64,000 bases of DNA. It comes from WJMB01 sp964581465. GTDB taxonomy: Bacteria > RBG-13-66-14. The translations under genes were made by a program, and so were the position numbers. The first letter of the stretch is position 1; each line of letters opens with the position of its first letter. Of the stretch, positions 48,593 through 56,482 are shown piece by piece. The stretch covers positions 1 through 64,000 of the forward strand of contig CAZOOP010000012.1 of assembly GCA_964581465.1 (NCBI GenBank), read 5' to 3'. Under the pieces are notes generated by a model. That model made no database searches. It saw only the letters and a program-made list of their open reading frames with translations, and was not told the DNA's origin.

Positions 48593-49669
48593 ATGGCGAA
48601 GAGGATAATGGGGCTTGGAAGACTGTCCATGCTTTCGGCGACGCTCCTGCTTCCGTTGCTGCTGGTGGCGATCGGCGGCTGCGACGAATCGGTCAGCGTC
48701 GACTTGACCAGCTACCCAGCGGACACCTACTTCGCTTTGGCGGTCACCGACAACGCCTGGGACTCCCACGACGTCGCCAACCTGGTCAAGCTCGACTTCA
48801 ACGGCACGGTCCAGCCCGACACCGTGGCGCCGGTCCAGGTCGACACCCCGCCGACCATTGACGGCTCCGGCGGCGACGGCGCCTGGGGCAAGGCCGAGGG
48901 CACCGAGCTGGTTCTCGACGCCGTCGGCGGCGGCTGCGGCATCGTGGCGGTCACGGTCAAGTGCGTCTATACCGAAGAGCGAATCTACTTCCTGGTCAGT
49001 TGGCTGGACCCCAGCGGGACCAGGAGCGATGATCCCGGACGCTGGCTGCGTTACGACGGCCGCTGGACCAACCGCTACGATGAGAACGGCGATCCGGATC
49101 CCGACGGCGAGCTGATCGCCGAGGACATGCTGGCCTTCTTCTGGCCCATCGCCGACACCTATCCCGAGTTCACCCAGGAGGGCTGCGCGGGAACCTGCCA
49201 CAACAACGGTTATGACCTCTACTGGCATTCGGCCGGTTACGGTCGATTCCTGGATGTCTGGAACTGGGGCGCCGGTCGGACCAACCCCCGTGACCAGGCC
49301 GACGACTACTACCTGACCGGCGTCTTCGGCGTCGACACCGGCGTCGGACCCTACCGTTTCAACCAGCCGGTCGAAGGTTTCGCGCCCTGGGGTCCCCTCT
49401 TCCAGCATCAGAACGACCCCAACGCCAACGTCGACTTCCTCTTCGTCGAGCAGGCCGTGGCCTATGATCCCCACGCCGGCTGGAACGACGGCAGCACGGT
49501 GCCCGGCTACGTGCTCCACCAGGCCGCCGATTCCCGCGGCGACGTGGAGGCTGCCGGTGGCTACAGCGGCGGCAGTTGGGCCGTCGAGCTGGCCCGCGAC
49601 CTCGATACCGGCTGGCCGGCCCAGGATCACATCTTCACCTGGGAGGATACCGGCGCCGACGGCCGATGA
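48593..49669 (+). CDS. Ethylbenzene-dehydrogenase-like haem-binding lipoprotein, C-terminally short
   Basis: 358 residues from the ATG at 48593 (GGGGAGGTCC upstream). The lipobox is IGGC with Cys30. Residues 85-350 resemble the EB_dh haem domain: TPPTIDGSGGDGAWGKAEGT, RIYFLVSWLDPSGTRSDDPG, MLAFFWPIADTYPEF, then GCAGTCHNNGYDLYWHSAG and DVWNWGAGRTNP. Cys198, Cys202 and His203 form CX3CH, one residue longer than the classical c-haem motif. The protein stops soon after SWAVELARDLDTG, where relatives continue with another 30 or so residues of beta structure. The stop overlaps the kinase start as ATGA, so the two are translated together. Confidence 0.75.
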   Translation: MAKRIMGLGRLSMLSATLLLPLLLVAIGGCDESVSVDLTSYPADTYFALAVTDNAWDSHDVANLVKLDFNGTVQPDTVAPVQVDTPPTIDGSGGDGAWGKAEGTELVLDAVGGGCGIVAVTVKCVYTEERIYFLVSWLDPSGTRSDDPGRWLRYDGRWTNRYDENGDPDPDGELIAEDMLAFFWPIADTYPEFTQEGCAGTCHNNGYDLYWHSAGYGRFLDVWNWGAGRTNPRDQADDYYLTGVFGVDTGVGPYRFNQPVEGFAPWGPLFQHQNDPNANVDFLFVEQAVAYDPHAGWNDGSTVPGYVLHQAADSRGDVEAAGGYSGGSWAVELARDLDTGWPAQDHIFTWEDTGADGR

Positions 49670-50766
49670 AGACCGGCCGTCGGCGGATCGGTCTCTGGGA
49701 TTACCTGCTCGGAGGTCTGGCCCTGGCCGGACTGGCCGGAGTGATCCTCGGCGCCCATCTGGCCCTGGGCTGGACTCCGCTTTGGCCCAAGCTGGCCCTG
49801 ATTCCGGTGCTGCTGGCGGCCTGGCGCTTCGGTCTGCTCGGTGGCGCCGTCGCCGCGGCGATCGCCACGGCGACCCTGGCGCCGCAGTTGCTGACCTACT
49901 GGGGCGAGCTGGACGTTTTCGGCTGGACCGACATAGCCGAGCTGATCGTCCTGAACGTCGTCGGCTGGACCTTCGGCGTGGCCATGGACTACTACCGGCG
50001 CAGCGCCCGCCGAGCCGAGGCGCTGACTCGGGAGCTGGGAGCCGCCAACGCCGAGCTGGCCGAGCTGGTGGCCCTGCGCGAGCGCGCCGCCCACCTGGAG
50101 CGCCTGGAGACCGTCAATCGCCTGGCCGGCGGTGTGGCCCACGAGCTGCGCAACCCCTTGGCCGCCATCAAGCTCACCGCCCAGACCGTCGATCACCAAA
50201 CCCTGGACGAGGAAACCCGGCGCGCCCTCGGGGTGATCGAGGAGGAGGTCGAGCGGGCCGACGCCGTCATCCGGCGACTGCTGGGGCGCAGCCGCGACGT
50301 CGAGGGCCGCGGTCGCTTTGATCTGTCCACCCTGCTCAGGGAAGCCGTTGACGAGGTCGAACCCCGCCGTGGATCGTTGAACATCGAAAGCTGCCTGCCC
50401 GAAGGAAACTGGCGGGTTACGGGCGAGGCCCGCGCCGTCAAGCAGGCCCTGGTGGATCTGCTGGTCAACGCCCTCGAGGCAGCCGACGAGCGGATCAGCG
50501 TCGAGCTTCGCGCAAGCCGACGCGAGCGCGACGCCACGGCGCGACGCCGGGCCGTGATCGTCATCGACGACGACGGACCCGGGGTGGCCGCCGCCGACAT
50601 ACCTCGTCTCTTCGAGCCCTTCTTCACCACCAAGAGCCGGGGCACCGGTCTGGGGCTCTACCTGGCCGCCCAGACCGCCCGCGGTTGCGGCGGCTCCCTC
50701 GAGTACGCGGCCGGACCCCTCGGCGGCGCCCGCTTCACCCTCAGCCTGCCCCTGGCCGGGGACTGA
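49666..50766 (+). CDS. Membrane sensor histidine kinase
   Basis: 366 residues from the ATG that overlaps the stop of the haem lipoprotein. About four membrane segments fill residues 10-105 (LLGGLALAGLAGVILGAHLAL, IAELIVLNVVGWTFGVAM), with little outside the membrane. A coiled coil (115-148) leads to HisKA with His159 in GGVAHELRNPLAAIKL. The ATPase domain has the N box (LVDLLVNALEAAD), DDDGPGVAAADIPRLF, and FFTTKSRGTGLGL. No response regulator is nearby. With no periplasmic sensor domain of its own, it may take its signal from the haem lipoprotein; that is inference from the coupling. Confidence 0.88.
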   Translation: MKTGRRRIGLWDYLLGGLALAGLAGVILGAHLALGWTPLWPKLALIPVLLAAWRFGLLGGAVAAAIATATLAPQLLTYWGELDVFGWTDIAELIVLNVVGWTFGVAMDYYRRSARRAEALTRELGAANAELAELVALRERAAHLERLETVNRLAGGVAHELRNPLAAIKLTAQTVDHQTLDEETRRALGVIEEEVERADAVIRRLLGRSRDVEGRGRFDLSTLLREAVDEVEPRRGSLNIESCLPEGNWRVTGEARAVKQALVDLLVNALEAADERISVELRASRRERDATARRRAVIVIDDDGPGVAAADIPRLFEPFFTTKSRGTGLGLYLAAQTARGCGGSLEYAAGPLGGARFTLSLPLAGD

Positions 50767-51055
50767 ACCCGCGAACCACCTATCCCACCCCCCACCATCC
50801 GTTGTCCGAACACCCCGCCTGAAGCCCCACGCTTAATGGAAACACCGTGTTGCGGTCGTCATCACCGAGGGCATCGCTGGGAGTCGACTCGGTGGTTCCG
50901 CCCGGGTTTGGACACAGCATATCCCGACGGGGATGTCACTCGTTACCGGAGCAGGTGAATAACACACCAAATTGGATCAGCATCCCGGGTGACATATTGC
51001 CGCTGTCTGGGAGCTGTGCCGGCCGGACTGCTTTCAAATGCCTTCAAAACTCTTT

Positions 51056-51690
51056 GTCATCACACACGATCCCGGACCAGCCCACTTCAACTCGAAACTC
51101 CGTCCCCCTTCTAAAAAGCGGCTGAGACGAGGTTAAGCTGAATCAAGTTAAGCCTGCACCATATCCCCACAGTGCTGGCTCATTATATATGCATGTTATT
51201 AGGCCGCTTAGAATAGAAGGGCATAATGGAACGTGTTCGTATCAAATCAGGCTGATTGAGAACGACCTGCCAGGCCGTTATTGACTCCCTGGAATACGCC
51301 TTCTAGCAGCAAGCGTTCATTTGGTATGACCTTATTATATGATAATATGACACTTAGACTTCTGTGGCAATCTGTTTCCAAGGCAGATACAGGTCCGCTG
51401 GTATCTAGGTTCGCCAAGGAACAGGTCCGTGTTCGTTGCCACTTTTTGACTAGCCGTTTTGTGGCAGGCATCATAAGAGTATTGCCTCTATTGTCAACAG
51501 GATACAATCACGATCAGGTCCAGATAGGGTATACGATGCCAATAGAAGTGTCATCTTATAAGCCAACGGCGCCAAGCAGTTTTTGGTGTGCTGTTACGTC
51601 GCTACGGGCACCGAAAGAACGTGGTAATCCACGTACCTGCCACAAGCATCTCACATGATGTGCGCTCTTGTTTATTTGCTAACTGTATTT
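51056..51690 (-). mobile_element. MITE-A' copy split by a MITE-E
   Basis: The complement of the A' pattern: CATCACACACGATCCCGGAC at one side (51058), CGTGGTAATCCACGTACCTG then CCACAAGCATCTCAC on the other (51621). A MITE-E at 51220-51540 interrupts it. Its outer end is cut by the MITE-B at 51693. From 50767 to 51055 nothing is recognisable. Confidence 0.7.
51220..51540 (-). mobile_element. MITE-E copy with intact 8-bp target duplication
   Basis: 321 bases, GGCATAATGGAACGTGTTCG to CCAGATAGGGTATACGATGC then C. The flanks are identical: AATAGAAG at 51212-51219 and 51541-51548. Inserted inside a MITE-A', so A' was already there. Confidence 0.93.
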
Positions 51691-51692
51691 TT

Positions 51693-52046
51693 GGGGTTAC
51701 AACTCGCTCCTGAACGGACTCCTCGAGCTGATAGACTGCCATTGGTTGCTTTATAGCTACTAATCGACGCCATTATCTTACCGCTGCGATGTCATACCGA
51801 TGCATGATGGCGATGCACCTGGACCTGCCTTGAGTGCCGCCGGAAGCCGGAGGCTGTAAGTCCCGCTCACGAGTCGACCAAGCGGTGAGTAAATGATCTG
51901 CTGACGACGCTCTATTGCTCGCTTTAGCAGCTTCGATCATTATCCGACTTCGCTGGTTGACGCCACGCTGCGGTTTTTACCGAGCCCCTTCTCGAGACGG
52001 CTTTCCTGAGTTGCGAATACTTGGTTCAGTTTCTGGTGATGATCCC
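51693..52046 (-). mobile_element. MITE-B copy, reverse orientation
   Basis: GGGGTTACAACTCGCTCCTG to AGTTTCTGGTGATGATCCC. Interior landmarks run in reverse (GCTGACGACGCTCTATTGCT, GGAAGCCGGAGGCTG). Confidence 0.75.
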
Positions 52047-52307
52047 AGGAATCATTTTCAACGGAGCCCCCTCAAGCTGCGCGCAGTGGTCCCAAGTGTT
52101 GGTCAAGATCACGCTGATGCCTCTTATAATAATAACTAGCGACCAGAATAACTAACAACCAGTTAGACAAGCATATCTGCTCTTGTTTATGATATTATCT
52201 TTTCGCTACAGATGAAACCAAAGCTGAAAACCTCGTATCTTAATGCCCGTACAAACCCGCCCCTGAACCGGATACCGCTCCGCCTTATAAACGGTCGCGC
52301 CTCCCCC

Positions 52308-52343
52308 GAACGGCCAGCCGAACGGCCAGCCGAACGGCCAGCC
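52308..52343 (+). repeat. 12-bp tandem repeat, three exact units
   Basis: GAACGGCCAGCC three times in a row, 80 bases upstream of the aminopeptidase ATG. Short enough to vary in copy number by slippage. Confidence 0.9.
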
Positions 52344-52422
52344 ACGGGCGACCATCATCGGCGGCGCAGCCGGATCAGTTGTTTCAACCCCTTGCAACAC
52401 CGGAGAAAGCCGAGGAACCTCC

Positions 52423-53538
52423 ATGCACGATCCCCGTTTGAACAAGCTCGCCCGCCTGATCGTCGATTATTCCCTGGACGTGAAGCCCGGCCTCGAGGTC
52501 TGCGTACAGGCCTCGGACCTGGCCAAGCCCCTGGTTCGGGAGTGCTACCGCGAGGCGCTGCGCGCCGGGGCGCACCCCACCGTCCGAGTCGCCATCGACG
52601 GGATACAAGAGATTTTCCTGAAGGAAGCCGCCGAGGAGCAGCTCAGCTACATCAGCCCGCTGGTTTGGACCAGGATCGAGAAGACCGACCGTTTCCTCAA
52701 CATCCTCGGCGGCCACAACACCAAATCGCTGACCAACATCGACAACGCCAAGCTGCAGAAGACTCAACGCGCCCAGGCCGAGCTGGTCAAGCGCTACTCG
52801 GAGCGCGAGGCCGCCGGTGAGCTCAAGTGGTCGCTGTGCCAGTTCCCGACGCACTCCGGAGCCCAGGAGGCCTCGATGAGCCTGGACGAGTACTGGGAGT
52901 TCGTCATGGAGGCCTGCAAGCTCAATGAAGACGACCCCGTCAAAGCCTGGCGCGAGTTCCGCGACAAGCAGCAGCTCATCTGCGACTACCTGGTCGAGCA
53001 CAGCGAATTCCACGTCGTGGCCGAGGGGACCGACCTGACCTACAGCGCCGCCGGACGCGTCTGGGTCAATTGCGACGGCACCCGCAACATGCCCGACGGC
53101 GAGGTCTTCACCGGTCCCATCGAGGACTCCGTCAACGGGCACATCAGCTACAGCTACCCGGCCATCCATCTGGGCCACGAGATCGAGAACGTGCGCCTCG
53201 AGTTCAAGGACGGAAAGGTGATCGACGCCACCGCCGACAAGGGCGAGGCTTTCCTGCACTCGGTGCTCGAGACCGACCCCGGCGCCCGCTACGTCGGTGA
53301 GGCGGCCATCGGCACCAACTACAACATCAAGCATTTCACCAAGAACATGCTCTTCGACGAAAAGATCGGCGGCACCTGCCACTTCGCCCTGGGCCGCTCG
53401 ATTCCCGCCTCCGGCGGCAAGAACGAGAGCGTGATCCACTGGGACATGCTCTGCGACCTGACCAAGGGCGGCAGGTACTACGCCGACGGCGAGCTGTTCT
53501 ACCAGGACGGACGCTTCATTAAGCCCATCGATTTCTAG
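52423..53538 (+). CDS. M29-family metallo-aminopeptidase
   Basis: 371 residues, ATG with CGAGGAA upstream. Matches the thermophilic aminopeptidase family (AmpS/aminopeptidase T): LARLIVDYSLDVKPGLEVCV at the start; then EGTDLTYSAAGRVWVNCDGTRNMPDGEVFTGP with the first metal glutamate, YVGEAAIGTNYNIKHFTKNMLFDEKIGGTCHFALG with further ligands, and VIHWDMLCDL near the end. It removes N-terminal residues from peptides using two metal ions (Co or Zn); cytoplasmic. Its upstream gap holds a 12-bp tandem repeat. Monocistronic. Confidence 0.93.
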   Translation: MHDPRLNKLARLIVDYSLDVKPGLEVCVQASDLAKPLVRECYREALRAGAHPTVRVAIDGIQEIFLKEAAEEQLSYISPLVWTRIEKTDRFLNILGGHNTKSLTNIDNAKLQKTQRAQAELVKRYSEREAAGELKWSLCQFPTHSGAQEASMSLDEYWEFVMEACKLNEDDPVKAWREFRDKQQLICDYLVEHSEFHVVAEGTDLTYSAAGRVWVNCDGTRNMPDGEVFTGPIEDSVNGHISYSYPAIHLGHEIENVRLEFKDGKVIDATADKGEAFLHSVLETDPGARYVGEAAIGTNYNIKHFTKNMLFDEKIGGTCHFALGRSIPASGGKNESVIHWDMLCDLTKGGRYYADGELFYQDGRFIKPIDF

Positions 53539-53642
53539 GACGCCAGGACGGTTCCATCCCAATTAAAAGGGCGGGGTCTGAAACCTCGTCCTATATTATA
53601 TATATGTTAATTTTACAGGATATAGATTACATTTATCGCTAT

Positions 53643-53846
53643 GGACCGAATACCCTGCCTAGACCGAATCATAACTGTATCCAGCAGATGATACTAATGA
53701 TGTCCCTCGGATACCAGTCAATAACAGGCAGTAAGGTCATACGAAATGAACGCTTGATCTAAAACGTGCATTTCAGAAAAGTGGATCGCAGCCCGGCAAG
53801 CCGCTTCCAATCAGCCTGCTTTGGTTCGAACACGTTCCATGATGCC
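53643..53846 (+). mobile_element. MITE-E copy, the shortest form
   Basis: 204 bases, GGACCGAATACCCTGCCTAG to TTGGTTCGAACACGTTCCAT then GATGCC. The two conserved ends are joined with almost no middle, showing the minimal unit of this family. Confidence 0.8.
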
Positions 53847-54039
53847 TAGCGCTGATAAACTGGCAATCAATGCTGGATAGCTGAAAAAGCTGCCATCTTT
53901 AAAGAACCGATTATAGCAATAAAGAGCGACTCGCCTTTAGTGTTGTGGGAAGATGGAGACTGTTGGTCCCGCCCAGAGTTTTAGCGCTGATAGTGAGTGA
54001 TATGCAAACTAACAGTAGGTTAGCGCCTTGTTTAAAAGC

Positions 54040-54395
54040 GGGATCATCACCAGAAACTGAACCAAGTATTCGCAATTGGTGAAAGACGCATTGAAACGAG
54101 GTCCTGGTATCCACCCGCAGCGTGTGGTCAACCAGCGAAGGCGGATAGCGGTTTATGCTGCTAAAGCGAGCAATAGAGCGTCATCAGCAGGTCATCTACT
54201 CACAGCCTGGTGGAAACCTGAACGGAACCAGCAACCTCGGGCTTCCGGCGGAACTCAAGGCAAGGCCGGGTTTCGCGCCATCATACATTGGTACGACAAT
54301 GCAGCGGGATGAGAGTGGCGGCGAGTACGAACGATAAAGCAATCAATGACAATCTATTCGCTGGATGAGTCGGTTCAGGTGCGAGTGATAATCAC
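54040..54395 (+). mobile_element. MITE-B copy
   Basis: GGGATCATCACCAGAAACTG to GGTGCGAGTGATAATCAC (last CCC changed to CAC). Full interior. 53847-54039 holds nothing recognisable. Confidence 0.8.
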
Positions 54396-54538
54396 AAAAA
54401 ATATATTCCAGTTAGCCGCCCTCACGAGTTGACGCCTTGCGTCGAGTATTCTTTCATAGCTCCATTCCCGAATACAGTTATCCAGGTTACCGCAGTTGGG
54501 CCGTTTTCCTGTGATGATCCCACGAGCCAAAGGTTAAT

Positions 54539-54961
54539 CTACTTCCCGCGGTGTCCACGGCGGGCCGCCAGCCAGCGGACCCAGACGGCCCCGAGGACGG
54601 CGCCACCGAAGTCGGCCAGGGCGTCGAAGGCCGAGGCGTCGCGTCCGGGCACCCGGGCCTGGTGCAGCTCGTCGAAGACGGCGTAGGCGACCACCAGGAT
54701 CACGGCGGGCAGGATGGAGCCCTCGCCGCGACGCACACCGCAAGCGGCCTGGGCCGCCGCGCCCAGCAGGGCGTAGGCCAGGGCGTGCTGGAGCTTGTCG
54801 AGACCGGCCAGGGGCAGCTCTGGCTGCGGCAGGCGGGACTGGGCCGAAAGCAGGTAGAGACCGAACATCGCCCCCAGGACCGCCAGGGCGCTCAGGACCC
54901 GCCAACCGGGGGCGGGCCAGCTTCGTCTTTCGAGCTCCGGGCTGATCGCGGGGCTGCTCAT
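54539..54961 (-). CDS. VanZ-like membrane protein
   Basis: 140 residues. Four membrane segments, with the VanZ signatures LDKLQHALAYALLGAAAQ and VFDELHQARVPGRDASAFDALADFGGAVLG (D-E-x-x-Q, R..S..D...D..G). VanZ relatives give low-level teicoplanin resistance in enterococci, but most bacterial members have no known role; the conserved charged residues lie at the membrane face. Stands alone between repeat-filled gaps; about 60 bases after MITE-E/B-derived DNA a weak context for its promoter is seen. Confidence 0.85.
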   Translation of the reverse strand: MSSPAISPELERRSWPAPGWRVLSALAVLGAMFGLYLLSAQSRLPQPELPLAGLDKLQHALAYALLGAAAQAACGVRRGEGSILPAVILVVAYAVFDELHQARVPGRDASAFDALADFGGAVLGAVWVRWLAARRGHRGK

Positions 54962-55123
54962 CGAGTTAGACCAGTCTGCGGGTTGATAGCATAATCTCTT
55001 GCGATTATCAATCCGCAGGCTTGCTTAGTGGAAATCACTAAGATGATAAATAAGATGCAAATAACGAGCAATAACACTTGGGACAGAATGGTTAAGAAAA
55101 CAGCCTTCAACCCACTTGAAGAA

Positions 55124-55493
55124 GGGGTCGTATACCCGGGCCGGACCTGACTGTGATTGTATCTTGTTGATAATTGAGGTGAGGATTATCGGATACCTGT
55201 CACAAAGCGGGTAGTTGAATAGTGACGGCTAATCCGGGCCTGATTCTTGGCGATCCTTGGCAATCCTTGGCGATGCTAGATATCGCCGAACCATAGTATA
55301 CCTTGACAGCAGATTGCCACCGACTTCTTGTCGCTATCTTCTTGCCGCTATCATCTAGGTTTCGTAATAACAAGCAAGAAGGTCATGCTAAATGAATGTT
55401 TGCTCTTAAACGGCGCATTTCCGCGGAGTCAATAACGACCCGACAGGCCGATCCCCATCAGCCTGATTTGGTCCGAACACGATCCATGATGCC
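55124..55493 (+). mobile_element. MITE-E copy with intact 8-bp target duplication
   Basis: 370 bases, GGGGTCGTATACCCGGGCCG to ACACGATCCATGATGCC. Flanks identical: TTGAAGAA at 55116-55123 and 55494-55501. Confidence 0.93.
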
Positions 55494-55696
55494 TTGAAGA
55501 AAGCGGGCGGTACAGGGGGTGCACCCCGGGCGCCCGTGCAAGAGTTTTGCTGCTGTGGGATCGCCGGGAACCTCGCGATAACGGCTCAAGATTGATTGCG
55601 GCTCCAGGAGAACCCAGCGGCTCAAGAGTGTCTTGATTCCGGTGCCGCAACGATGGGCGAACCGTGCCGAGCAATATGGTTGCTGGAAATCGGCTT

Positions 55697-56394
55697 GGGA
55701 TCACTAAGCGGCAACGGACTAGTATTAATGGATAACATTTAGATAAGGGATTATCACTCGTATCTGAACCGACTCGTTCAGCTAATAGATTGTCATTCAA
55801 TGTTTTATAGCTCATAGTCGCTGTCATTGTCATACCGTTACTTGGTGGCACTGAATCCGGTTTTGCCTTGAGTCCCGCCGGAAGCCGGAAGCCGTTGGTT
55901 TCATTCAGATTTCGATAATGCTGTGGGTGAGGGCTCTGCTGACGACGCTCCATTGCTCGCTCTAGCAGCTTCGACCGCTATCCGACTTCGCTGGGTGAAG
56001 CCTCGCTGAGGAAAGTTACCAAAGCTGCTTCTCAAAGCGGCTTTGCTGAGTTGCGAATTAGTTGTTCATCTTCTGTGATGATCCTTTAGATAAAAGCAGT
56101 TAGAATGTAATTAGCTGTGCCTATCGAGCGAGATGCTTGTGGCGGGTACGTGGATTACCACATTCTTTAGCTGCCCGTAGCGACGTAACCACACAAAAAA
56201 CTGCCTGACGCCGTCGGCCCCGAAGAGTATGCTTCGATCATGTGCGCCCCGTAATCTAACAGATATTGAGTAAGCACCGTGGTGATAAGGTTGCAGTCTA
56301 AACCTGAATCAGTATTGCCTCGTCTCAGCCGCTTTTCGAAAGGAAGGCGTAGTTTCTGGCTGGAGAGAGCTGGACCGGGATCGTCTGTTATGCC
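55697..56394 (+). mobile_element. MITE-A' copy split by a MITE-B, near-intact target duplication
   Basis: The left part is 55697-55746 (GGGATCACTAAGCGGCAACG) and the right part 56094-56394 (GAGCGAGATGCTTGTGGCGG, ending TCGTCTGTTATGCC). Flanks ATCGGCTT (55689-55696) and ATCGGTTT (56395-56402) match at 7 of 8 positions. A complete MITE-B lies inside. Confidence 0.85.
55747..56085 (-). mobile_element. MITE-B copy nested in MITE-A', intact 8-bp target duplication
   Basis: 339 bases, GGGATTATCACTCGTATCTG to TTCATCTTCTGTGATGATCC then T (the final base changed). Identical flanks TTAGATAA at 55739-55746 and 56086-56093. The undisturbed sequence AACATTTAGATAAAAGCAG survives in the A' copy at 23260, showing the empty site. 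Confidence 0.94.
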
Positions 56395-56482
56395 ATCGGT
56401 TTATCCCCTCCGCGGCGGACCAGGCGTTGCAAACGCCCCAGCGGGGATGCCGGAGCGCCGCAAGCACTCGCCGACGTTTCGC

